From Deltaproteobacteria bacterium (GTDB lineage Bacteria > Desulfobacterota > Desulfofervidia > Desulfofervidales > DG-60), in contig JAGGTC010000095.1 in NCBI GenBank assembly GCA_021163945.1, positions 1 through 6,135 of the forward strand: 6,135 bases of DNA, read 5' to 3'. Each line of letters begins with the position of its first letter. The stretch's first letter is position 1. Below are positions 1 through 6,117 of the stretch, piece by piece. The notes beneath the pieces are model-generated. The model ran no database searches, had not been told where the DNA came from, and worked only from the letters and a program-made list of their open reading frames with translations. The position numbers and the translations under genes are program-made.

Positions 1-2
1 CC

Positions 3-829
3 ACCGCTGTAACAAATGGAGAAGTGACTGAGGAGGGAATGGAAGGTGCACAGTAACCATGGACTCTGACAAGACAGTAACAGCAAACTTCGTCAAGATC
101 TGGACGTTGGAAGTCATAGTAGAACCGACTGGGGCAGGTACAACGCTCCCAGTCCCGCCGGGCACCTACATATACGACGATGGGACTCATCTAACGTTCT
201 CCGCATCCAGCTACGCTGGCTATGAGTTCGATCACTGGGAGCTTGACGGTACCCCGAGCTACGGCTCCTCTCTACCAGTAACGATGTCAGCGAATCACGT
301 GGTGAAAGCCGTCTTCAAACAGCGTACGACGACCACGCCGCCTTCACCGCCAGTAGCAGCCCTAGTTAGCGTTGGTTGTGCGTTACCGGAGGGCTATCCC
401 TACACCATGAAGTACAAGGGAATGATGCAAGACCTAATGTTCAACAGGGACTTACTAAACGAGCTAGCGGGCCTTGCCGGTGCCTTCGAGGACGAGGAAG
501 TGGTATTCCTCGGAGGACCTAAGGTGATGCCGTTCTTCTGGGATCAGTACGATGTGCACTTCGGCGATAGCGATCTCACAGTCAAGGACATGACATTCTT
601 CGCTCACTACGGCTCCAAGGATTATGCAGTAATACTGATCGACTGCGATACTCTAGTGACTAGGGTAGCGGGCATAACTAGGTACGGTACTAGGGCAGGC
701 CTCATGTGGCTCCTGAACTTCCCAGATCAGGCAGAAGGAAAGCATCTCTTAGTAGTAGAGTGGGTCGATAGCAACTGGAACGGCCTAGTTGAGCCAAACG
801 AGCTGAAGGTAGTATACTCCGAGCCATAA
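3..829 (+). CDS. Surface/S-layer-like protein with InlB-type repeats, 3' part, apparent frameshift
   Basis: This is the C-terminal part of a probable secreted or cell-surface protein whose 5' end lies outside the window. Numbering from the ATG at 59, residues 1-11 finish one InlB/Flg_new-type repeat (VTMDSDKTVTANF). Residues about 15-86 form a second complete repeat (GYEFDHWELDG at 54-64, VTM at 74-76, VKAVF at 82-86). A Thr/Pro linker (90-98) leads to a globular domain of about 155 residues with GGPKVMP (152-158) and VAGITRYGTRAG (203-214). These recall the GGP...NP and YGTRAA motifs of archaeal S-layer-type domains; that match is from memory. Residues 237-248 (DSNWNGLVEPNE) fit an EF-hand-type calcium loop. 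There is no C-terminal membrane segment. The ATG at 59 lies inside a repeat and has no well-spaced ribosome-binding site, so it is probably not the start. The upstream coding frame is +3 (positions 3-53), which implies a frameshift. All 13 Phe codons are TTC, a stronger bias than in the neighbours. Confidence 0.75.
51..58 (+). other. Apparent frameshift junction inside an InlB-type repeat
   Basis: Positions 3-53 read TAVTNGEVTEEGMEGAQ in frame 3 and then hit TAA at 54-56. The frame continuing downstream (VTMDSDKTVTANF, from codon 53-55) has a TGA at 29-31 and gives an unlikely peptide upstream of 44. Joining the two at position 53 restores a normal repeat and aligns residue for residue with the next repeat (ELDGTPSYGSSLPVTM). 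One missing base, or two extra, near 51-53 would explain this. It could be a sequencing or assembly error, a true pseudogene mutation, or recoding. Confidence 0.6.
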
Positions 830-843
830 ACCTTCCTCCAACT

Positions 844-3708
844 TTATTTTTCCTCCTTTTTTAGCTCCTGATGTTCTTTATTCATCTTTAGTAGAAATAT
901 ACCCTCGATTAGGAGGGCAATAGCTATGATAATGGCTGCTGCTTCTAACAGCCCTTCTCCATTATAGGCACTAGTACTGGTGGGCTTCGCTCCTTCCACA
1001 ATAATTTCCACTGAGGCACTTGCCTCATTACCAGCTAGATCCACGATCTTTACAACAGGCATATAAATTCCCTGTCTCTCAGCTACGAACTTGAAGTAGG
1101 GATCAGTGGTCTCAGCCTCATATTTACCATCTCCATCTATATCCCATCTATAGACCGCTATACCAGTATCGTCGAAGCTCTGTGAAGCATCTAAAACTAC
1201 TATGTCCCCTAAATCGACCTTACTAGGGCCCATAAGGGAAGCCTTTGGTGGAGTAACGTCAATTGTAAATATAAGGGAAGAATGCCCTATTTTCCCTGAA
1301 TCGTCCATAGCTATAATCTTCAGCGTAAAGGTACCTTCCCCTAACTCTTCTGGTCTGAGATAAAGCTCGTTATCGCTTATGATGAGGCTAGTCTCATCTA
1401 GACCCTTTCTTAGTGAGCATCTCAGATCTAATAGGCTATCGGTATCGTCTGAGGCCATCCATTTCACTTTGAAGGGTCTGTTGAAGTAGCTACTGTTTTG
1501 GGGCTCTACTATCCTTACCTGAGGTGGAATAGTGTCATAGACAGCCTTTTTCACGATCACCACTACCTCTCTACTTGTCTCCTTGCCTCTCCCACCAACA
1601 GCAGTTATCTTGAGTACGTAGTACCCTGGAGAGAGGGAGCCCACGTACCATTTGATCTCCTTACTACCAACCCAAGGCAAGGTTCCGTTCCAAAGGCTAA
1701 ACCATTTGCTACCATCTTTCCTCCTGTATTCTGCCCTTACCTTGACATCCTCCTTCACACTATTTTCAACGTAAAAGCTGATCCTGAAGGCTGTGTCCTC
1801 TACTGAACCGTTCTTTGGCGAGTATACTCTGAGTTTCGGGGGATTGTGTTCCGGTGAATAGGCCATAGTCTTAGTAACAACCTCATCTTTTTGAGGTCCA
1901 ATAATTAAGAGTGGACCGCTCACCGCCTCCGCATAGTTTCCAGCTCTATCTCTAGCCGCTACTTTTATGTAGTAACTTCCTTCCTCATACTTCGATGTAT
2001 TCAGGCTTATACTTCCTATCCCCTCCCTAATAGGTCCTGCTATTAGGCTCCAAGTCTCATTATCCTTGGAAAGGAGAATACTAACCTCTGGGAGTGGATC
2101 TAGATTATCATATAGGTTCCAACTAACATCCAATTCACTGCCCTTTAGGACCTTATCCCCCGGCTTAGGGGATATTATCTCAATGGAGGGAGGAGTTCTA
2201 TCGAGGAAGAACATGGAAGAGGCCTCAGCTACCTGACCATCTACGTTTGCGGCGACATTCACTAGGTAGATCCCATCCCCCATGTTGCTCATGTTCAGCT
2301 CGTAGAAGTAGTAGGTGTTCGTATTCCTAGTTTCGACATCGAGGAGCTTCATCACACCGCCCTTTCCCAACCTAAGCCTTACATCGACAGGCTTCGTCTC
2401 ATTGTATATCACCTTATACTTCACTTGTAGTACGTCTTCGTTCGTGTAAAGCCCAAAGGGAGGGGAAAATATTTGGATAAAGGGATATTCTGGGAGTAAA
2501 GTTTTGGTGGTCGATCCCTCAAGTACTAGGACCATATCTTCGAGCGACGCCACCACTTCGAGGAGGCCATCACCATCCAAATCATCTGATGCCAGTAGGG
2601 GGGTGGAAGATCCAGCTCTATAGCTCCACTCTAGCCTGAGATCCGGTAAAGCCACTGAGAAAATGTAGCCTAGAGATGTTCCGAACATAGCTTCTTCATT
2701 ACCGTCACTATCGAAGTCAGCTATGATGGGCCCATCCGTTACCTCGCCAAGGTCGAACGGGCTTACCCTTATCGTACAGTTATTGGTGAATAAGAGGGCT
2801 ACCTCTCCCGAGGATGTACCTAGGATCGCGATGTTCTCCCGTTCAGCTATCCCAATACCGGAACTTATGGAGGATATCTGAAGTTTACATGTGAGCTGAC
2901 CATTACCGTCAAGAACTCCTAAGGCTCCCTCCCGTGAAGATGCAATGACTAGCCCATCAACTATAGATATGGATTTGATGGCTCCTCCGAGTTGATATCT
3001 CCATAGTTCAACTCCCTTGCTATTCAAGGCTACGAGATAGCCTTCCTCCGTTCCCACAATAACCTCAAGATCTCCATCATTGTTTAAATCTCCGCCAGCT
3101 AAAGTCCTACCTCTTAATCTCAGGTCGACACTCCATATCACGCTAAGATCCTCATTTAGTAGGTAAAGCTTGCCCATGTCGGTGGCTATGAACATCTCAT
3201 CTCTACCATCGTTGTCCACGTCCGTAACAAGTGGGGGGGAGATAGCGAACCCATCTAAGCCCCTCTTCAAGATGCCCCCTTCAGCCAGATATATTAACGC
3301 CAGGCTACCTCCTCCCAAATAGAGCCCACATCCTTCATTGGCATTCCCGTACGAGGGTTCCGCTCCTTTGAACGTCAGCGAAATGGGAATTGATGTAGGA
3401 ATTAGTGCTCCCGTCTCACCTTTGAGTATTAAGGGCCTAGAGTAGGCATCGATGATTATTACATCCTTGTGTCCATCTCCATCCCAATCAGTTATGATGG
3501 GATGGCTAGCTAAAGGAGCAACGCTCATGGGGTAGTATATCCACTTAACACGAGGTTTCATTAGCGGACTTCCGGGTAGATCACCTCTTCCAGGTATCCT
3601 TCCTGTTCTGCCTGCGTCGTACCTAAATGATAACCAGTCTGGTGATGCTGTAACCGGGGCACTTGATATTAGTAGGAGTAGGATCAACCCTATTAAGGAC
3701 TTCCTCAT
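844..3708 (-). CDS. Membrane-anchored surface protein: beta-propeller, Ig-like domains and PKD domain
   Basis: This is a 954-residue exported protein of unknown ligand. Residues 1-21 form a signal peptide (MRK, hydrophobic 5-14, probable cleavage after VTA). The mature part opens with DWLSFRYDAGRTG, as in PQQ-type propeller proteins. Five FG-GAP/VCBS-type acidic loops follow: DWDGDGHKD (74), DVDNDGRDE (163), DLNNDGDLE (207), DFDSDGNEE (331) and DLDGDGLLE (376). Together they imply a calcium-binding beta-propeller over about 25-400. Ig/fibronectin-like domains lie at about 410-503, 505-603, 622-720 and 727-817, mostly introduced by TPP or IPP linkers. A PKD-like domain spans about 818-905 with WDIDGDG at 855. 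A single membrane helix (about 921-940) and a Lys/Glu-rich tail end the protein, so most of it faces outward. Many N-x-S/T sites suggest glycosylation. The start is fixed by the signal peptide and an in-frame TGA at 3727-3729. It is an intact gene, convergent with its left neighbour after 14 bases. A role in adhesion, envelope structure or polymer binding is inferred. Confidence 0.85.
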   Translation of the reverse strand: MRKSLIGLILLLLISSAPVTASPDWLSFRYDAGRTGRIPGRGDLPGSPLMKPRVKWIYYPMSVAPLASHPIITDWDGDGHKDVIIIDAYSRPLILKGETGALIPTSIPISLTFKGAEPSYGNANEGCGLYLGGGSLALIYLAEGGILKRGLDGFAISPPLVTDVDNDGRDEMFIATDMGKLYLLNEDLSVIWSVDLRLRGRTLAGGDLNNDGDLEVIVGTEEGYLVALNSKGVELWRYQLGGAIKSISIVDGLVIASSREGALGVLDGNGQLTCKLQISSISSGIGIAERENIAILGTSSGEVALLFTNNCTIRVSPFDLGEVTDGPIIADFDSDGNEEAMFGTSLGYIFSVALPDLRLEWSYRAGSSTPLLASDDLDGDGLLEVVASLEDMVLVLEGSTTKTLLPEYPFIQIFSPPFGLYTNEDVLQVKYKVIYNETKPVDVRLRLGKGGVMKLLDVETRNTNTYYFYELNMSNMGDGIYLVNVAANVDGQVAEASSMFFLDRTPPSIEIISPKPGDKVLKGSELDVSWNLYDNLDPLPEVSILLSKDNETWSLIAGPIREGIGSISLNTSKYEEGSYYIKVAARDRAGNYAEAVSGPLLIIGPQKDEVVTKTMAYSPEHNPPKLRVYSPKNGSVEDTAFRISFYVENSVKEDVKVRAEYRRKDGSKWFSLWNGTLPWVGSKEIKWYVGSLSPGYYVLKITAVGGRGKETSREVVVIVKKAVYDTIPPQVRIVEPQNSSYFNRPFKVKWMASDDTDSLLDLRCSLRKGLDETSLIISDNELYLRPEELGEGTFTLKIIAMDDSGKIGHSSLIFTIDVTPPKASLMGPSKVDLGDIVVLDASQSFDDTGIAVYRWDIDGDGKYEAETTDPYFKFVAERQGIYMPVVKIVDLAGNEASASVEIIVEGAKPTSTSAYNGEGLLEAAAIIIAIALLIEGIFLLKMNKEHQELKKEEK
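847..862 (+). terminator. Oligo-T terminator for the left surface-protein gene
   Basis: Two T runs (847-851 and 857-862) lie 18-33 bases after the TAA of the rightward gene. Oligo-T tracts without a hairpin are the usual intrinsic terminators of archaeal RNA polymerase. The tract overlaps the last lysine codons of the convergent gene, so its T-richness could simply reflect that protein's Lys-rich tail. Confidence 0.35.
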
Positions 3709-3715
3709 CTCGCCT

Positions 3716-3724
3716 AGTATATAG
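3716..3724 (+). promoter_or_regulatory. Possible TATA box for the nucleotidyltransferase operon
   Basis: AGTATATAG is centred near 3720. With the usual archaeal spacing of about 26 bases, transcription would start near 3745. That leaves a leader of about 20 bases containing the AGGTGA ribosome-binding site before the ATG at 3765. No clear BRE is visible. Confidence 0.35.
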
Positions 3725-3750
3725 GTTCAAACCTAAAAGATGGTTTAGGT
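3723..3750. repeat. Overlapping inverted repeats in the divergent promoter region
   Basis: ACCTAAA (3731-3737) and TTTAGGT (3744-3750) form a perfect 7-base inverted repeat around a 6-base spacer. The left arm overlaps a second dyad, AGGTT-CA-AACCT (3723-3734). They lie between two divergent starts, where a regulator could bind and affect both genes. The right arm includes the AGGT of the ribosome-binding site, so in an RNA starting upstream of 3731 the hairpin could mask it. Confidence 0.45.
3731..3741 (-). promoter_or_regulatory. Possible TATA box for the leftward surface-protein gene
   Basis: On the minus strand this reads a CTTTTAGG core about 26-30 bases before the ATG at 3708. Transcription would then begin at or near the start codon, giving a leaderless or nearly leaderless mRNA. 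The only Shine-Dalgarno-like stretch (AGGCGA at 3710-3715) is one base from the ATG, too close to work normally, which fits leaderless initiation. The core is a weak match. Confidence 0.3.
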
Positions 3751-3752
3751 GA
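3747..3752 (+). promoter_or_regulatory. Ribosome-binding site of the nucleotidyltransferase gene
   Basis: AGGTGA matches the core of the archaeal anti-Shine-Dalgarno complement GGAGGTGAT, 12 bases before the ATG at 3765. The in-frame TGA at 3750-3752 rules out an upstream start. A closer ATG at 3754 is out of frame. Confidence 0.55.
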
Positions 3753-3764
3753 GATGCATCAGAC

Positions 3765-4547
3765 ATGTATGCGGACAACGTAGTTATCTTGGCAGGTGGA
3801 TCAAGTGAAAGGTTCGGGAGTAACAAGCTACTGCATAAGGTGAATGGTAAGGAAATGATAAGGAGAGTGGTCGAAGCGGCATCCCAAGTTGGAAGAAGGG
3901 TTGTCCTATCAGTAAGGAATGAAGGACAGGGCGAGATCCTATCGAAGTTGACGGGCATTAACTATATTGTAGATCTAAACTGCAGCGGCCCTATGGGTGC
4001 GGTCATATCAGCAGTTCCTAGGTATGGAAGGACGCTCATACTTCCGGGGGATTTACCTTGGGTCGATGCGGAGGTACTAAACGAGTTCATGGAACTTGCC
4101 TATAAAATAAGCGACTCAGAGATACACGGGATAATATGGCCTTCCAGTAAGGTACTGGATTCTGTAATAGTCCTCCTCAACTCTTATGAACCAGTATTAT
4201 ACTTGAAAAAAGCTTGTTCCCTGAAGAAGACTAGGATGACGGATCTTCATAGGGCATCTCGGTCCTTAACTCTAATATCTCCTGGCCTCCTTAAAGAAGG
4301 ATGGAGATTGACGGATACAGATAGGTTAGAGGAATTAAAGCAGGGATTGACCCCACAGCAAAGAAAATGGTTTACAATAAGACAGGAAGCTTTAGGATGT
4401 CCCTATAGGTCTGCGATCGATTATCTATCAAAGGGTGATTTGAGAAGGGCTGTTGAGAACTTCGAATTAGAGCTAGCTATGTATAAGGATATAGAGAACC
4501 TAAGGGCTCACATTGCGAGGGATATATACAACCTGAGGGGAAGCTAG
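3765..4547 (+). CDS. MobA-like NTP transferase with C-terminal helical extension
   Basis: This is a 260-residue cytoplasmic nucleotidyltransferase of the MobA/GT-A fold. It has the nucleotide-binding signature LAGGSSERFGSNK (9-21), with the conserved Arg16 and Lys21. GPMGAVISAV (75-84) sits at the GPLAG position of MobA, and LPGDLPWVD (93-101) carries the metal-binding Asp of the family's GDxPf motif. MobA adds GMP to molybdopterin; relatives transfer CMP, AMP or sugar-nucleotide groups. The substrate here cannot be read from sequence, so no symbol is given. MobA is usually about 190-200 residues. This protein aligns to about residue 190 (WRLTDTDRLEEL in place of the usual NTPEDL) and then adds about 65 residues, probably helical (about 196-257), perhaps a TPR-like hairpin. 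No other molybdopterin gene is visible. The next gene begins directly after its TAG in the same frame, so the two are almost certainly cotranscribed. The MobA-like fold is nearly certain; the exact reaction is not. Confidence 0.85.
   Translation: MYADNVVILAGGSSERFGSNKLLHKVNGKEMIRRVVEAASQVGRRVVLSVRNEGQGEILSKLTGINYIVDLNCSGPMGAVISAVPRYGRTLILPGDLPWVDAEVLNEFMELAYKISDSEIHGIIWPSSKVLDSVIVLLNSYEPVLYLKKACSLKKTRMTDLHRASRSLTLISPGLLKEGWRLTDTDRLEELKQGLTPQQRKWFTIRQEALGCPYRSAIDYLSKGDLRRAVENFELELAMYKDIENLRAHIARDIYNLRGS
4535..4540 (+). promoter_or_regulatory. Ribosome-binding site inside the 3' end of the nucleotidyltransferase gene
   Basis: GAGGGG lies 7 bases before the ATG at 4548 and overlaps the last codons of the upstream gene. 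It supports separate initiation of the solenoid protein immediately after the TAG, by coupled or re-initiating ribosomes, rather than read-through alone. Confidence 0.6.
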
Positions 4548-5597
4548 ATGGATGTAGTGATTCCCAAAGGACAGAAATTTAGGCCTGAGGGACCATATGA
4601 TAGGGTAATCTGTGAGGGAAATGCCTATATCGAGGATTCTATCACCGCTGAGAGCATAGAGTGTAGGGGGGGCTTGGAGATAAAAGGAGATCTCTCTGCC
4701 GTTAAGGTCTACGTGAAGAGAGGACTCAAAGCTAGGGCTGTAAGGGTCAGCAGTCTACAGATAGGAAGCTTTCTTACTGCTGGGCTCGTAGAAACCAATA
4801 ACTTGGAGGTCCACGGGCCTATCAGGGTAAGCAGCTCCTTAAAAGCTATTAGATGTCTTGCAGATGGCTCGATAACAGCGACCTCCATAGATGTAGATGA
4901 GTGTATGGTGAGAGGGAGCCTAAGAGCGCTGAGAGGTAATATTGGAAAATTGATTGTGGGCGGAAGCATCGATCTCGAGAAAACCTCCGTAAGAGAGGCG
5001 GCCATCAGTGGATCTGCGAGGCTAAAGGACTCTGAAGTTGGTAGCATGAAGGTAGATGGGACTCTGAGATTATTAGGGTCTATTCACTTTTCCTACGTAG
5101 AAACAAGCATTGCTGAGATTAAAAACGAGGTAGAAGGAGGTGTTCTTAGAGTTAAAGATGTGCTAAATGTCGAAGGTTCTCTAAGGATCAGGAAGTTAGT
5201 ATTTGAGGGCGTTGCCAAGGTCAGAGGTCGAGTTTTAGCTGACGAAATTCAGCTACTAGGTAAAGCCAAGGGAGAGTTAACGGGCGGTAAGATGCAGGTA
5301 GTAGGAGAAGCCCTATCAATCAAGGGAGAGGATGTTAATGTAACGATGGCTAGAGTGAGGACGGTTAGGGGGAAGAGGGTCAAGATAAGGGACTCAATAG
5401 TCAATAATATAGAAGCTGAGGAAGTTGAGATTTCTGGAAGATCTTCTGTGCAGAGCGTCGTAGCCGATAGGGTCTACGTAGTTGAAGGTCGTGTTGAGAA
5501 GGTATTTTACAGGGAGAAGATGATAGTATCACCAAAAGCTAAGGTAGTAAAAGCTGTGAAGATAGGAGATCTGCATCATCTATTCAATAAAGAATGA
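4548..5597 (+). CDS. Bactofilin-like beta-solenoid protein with 16-residue repeats
   Basis: This is a 349-residue protein with no signal peptide or membrane segment, so probably cytoplasmic. Almost the whole chain is alternating polar and beta-branched residues, as expected of a beta-solenoid. From residue 59 to 186 the repeat is exactly 16 residues: turns begin at 59, 75, 91, 107, 123, 139, 155 and 171, and six of the eight open with Gly (GSI, GSL, GSI, GSA and GTL at 107-173). Turns before and after are looser (about 16-18 residues). Bactofilins, polymer-forming cytoskeletal proteins, have a similar one-strand-ladder solenoid with short turns. DUF4097-type 'toast-rack' adhesins also look similar but are normally exported. 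It is not a hexapeptide (LbetaH) repeat. The usual bactofilin length is about 100-200 residues, so this is long. A short non-repeat C-terminus (about 328-349) ends in HHLFNKE. It shares an operon and reading frame with the MobA-like gene and converges on the regulator gene with a 5-base gap. A scaffold or polymer role is inferred. Confidence 0.7.
   Translation: MDVVIPKGQKFRPEGPYDRVICEGNAYIEDSITAESIECRGGLEIKGDLSAVKVYVKRGLKARAVRVSSLQIGSFLTAGLVETNNLEVHGPIRVSSSLKAIRCLADGSITATSIDVDECMVRGSLRALRGNIGKLIVGGSIDLEKTSVREAAISGSARLKDSEVGSMKVDGTLRLLGSIHFSYVETSIAEIKNEVEGGVLRVKDVLNVEGSLRIRKLVFEGVAKVRGRVLADEIQLLGKAKGELTGGKMQVVGEALSIKGEDVNVTMARVRTVRGKRVKIRDSIVNNIEAEEVEISGRSSVQSVVADRVYVVEGRVEKVFYREKMIVSPKAKVVKAVKIGDLHHLFNKE
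4722..5105 (+). repeat. Eight tandem 16-residue protein repeats (48-base units)
   Basis: Eight consecutive units occupy residues 59-186 of the solenoid protein, each exactly 16 residues, with Gly or a small/hydrophobic residue at position 1. The pattern is conserved in the protein but not obviously in the DNA, where units differ widely. This indicates an old structural repeat rather than recent tandem duplication. Confidence 0.65.
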
Positions 5598-5602
5598 GGA
5601 GC

Positions 5603-6067
5603 TTAGAGCTTCTCTGATATTTCTTTTAGCATGTTGATCGTTTCGTTTAGGGAGTCTATTATTCTATCTATCTTGGCCTTCACTTCCTCTAGATAATCTG
5701 CCCTCTTCAGTCCCAGAAGTACCGAAAGCGTGGTATCTAGCTCTCCCTTCTCGAGCTTCTTGTAAGCTTCAAGTACGATCTTACCTGCTTCCGTTTCACC
5801 CTTAAGATGCTTCTTTATGGTTGCCTCGGTCCTACCTATGTCATCAGCTATGTCTGAAAGGGTCATCCCAGCCTTGTCTCTAGCTAGCGCCGCAGCAGCC
5901 GTGGCAATGCTATCTATCCAGGTCAACCTATCTCTAGGATCTTTTAATTGCTCTAGAAATTTAGGATCAGTTAAGATCTCCACTAGTGAGGAAATTAGGA
6001 GGCTATACTCTAGCTTGTGTATCTCCTCCTTGCCTATGGGCTTGAGTGGTATTTCTGGGTAGGCCAT
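5603..6067 (-). CDS. HTH transcriptional regulator resembling the archaeal KaiC-associated family
   Basis: This is a 154-residue soluble protein, probably DNA-binding. Residues about 50-66 (WIDSIATAAAALARDKA) form a helix leading into a helix-turn-helix at about 68-95: MTLSDIADDIG is helix 2 and turn, RTEATIKKHLKG the recognition helix, then ETEAG. Residues 100-120 are helical and 124-154 look like an amphipathic coiled coil, suited to dimerisation. The HTH segment resembles an archaeal 'probable regulatory domain' family encoded beside KaiC-like ATPases (TIGR03879 by recollection; not verified). No KaiC homologue is in the window; it could lie beyond the right edge. The start is fixed by an in-frame TGA at 6074-6076 and a well-placed ribosome-binding site. 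An ATG four bases upstream is out of frame. Its targets are unknown; neighbouring promoters are possible targets only by proximity. Confidence 0.7.
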   Translation of the reverse strand: MAYPEIPLKPIGKEEIHKLEYSLLISSLVEILTDPKFLEQLKDPRDRLTWIDSIATAAAALARDKAGMTLSDIADDIGRTEATIKKHLKGETEAGKIVLEAYKKLEKGELDTTLSVLLGLKRADYLEEVKAKIDRIIDSLNETINMLKEISEKL

Positions 6068-6073
6068 ACATCT

Positions 6074-6080
6074 TCACCCC
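6074..6080 (-). promoter_or_regulatory. Ribosome-binding site of the HTH regulator gene
   Basis: GGGGTGA on the minus strand matches the GGTGA core of the archaeal Shine-Dalgarno sequence, 6 bases before the ATG at 6067. It is a strong site and supports this start. Confidence 0.6.
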
Positions 6081-6099
6081 TTATAGATATCTGTCAATA

Positions 6100-6117
6100 C
6101 TTAAAAATTTTTCTTGA
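6100..6117 (-). promoter_or_regulatory. Probable BRE/TATA promoter of the HTH regulator gene
   Basis: On the minus strand a GAAAAA purine stretch, as expected of a BRE, runs into TTTTTAAG. The TATA centre near 6104 would place the transcription start near 6078, giving a leader of about 10 bases with the ribosome-binding site at its very 5' end. The 10-base palindrome AAAAATTTTT (6103-6112) lies within it. The rest of 6118-6135 is AT-rich with no feature I can name. Confidence 0.45.

Noticed and set aside
59..61. ATG at 59 as the true start of the left surface protein
   Set aside because: It lies in the middle of a recognisable repeat motif, the purine-rich GAGGAGGG is over 20 bases upstream, and coding similarity continues upstream in another frame.
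1498..1806. Rightward open frame of 102 codons inside the large surface protein
   Set aside because: It is antisense to a clear Ig-domain coding region, has no ribosome-binding site and its product shows no recognisable motif.
3754..3756. Alternative ATG for the nucleotidyltransferase
   Set aside because: It is out of frame with the conserved LAGG motif and sits too close to AGGTGA.
3623..3958. Leftward open frame of 111 codons across the divergent promoter
   Set aside because: It overlaps the starts of two well-supported genes on both strands and encodes a low-plausibility peptide.
4709..5047. Leftward open frame of 112 codons inside the solenoid gene
   Set aside because: It mirrors the repeat-rich coding strand; the sense strand shows exact 16-residue periodicity, so this is a shadow.
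4548..5597. GlmU-type left-handed hexapeptide helix
   Set aside because: The repeat unit is 16 residues without the [LIV]-G-x4 hexad, so a bactofilin-like or related solenoid fits better.
5817..6062. Rightward open frame of 81 codons inside the HTH regulator gene
   Set aside because: It is antisense to the HTH coding region with no ribosome-binding site.
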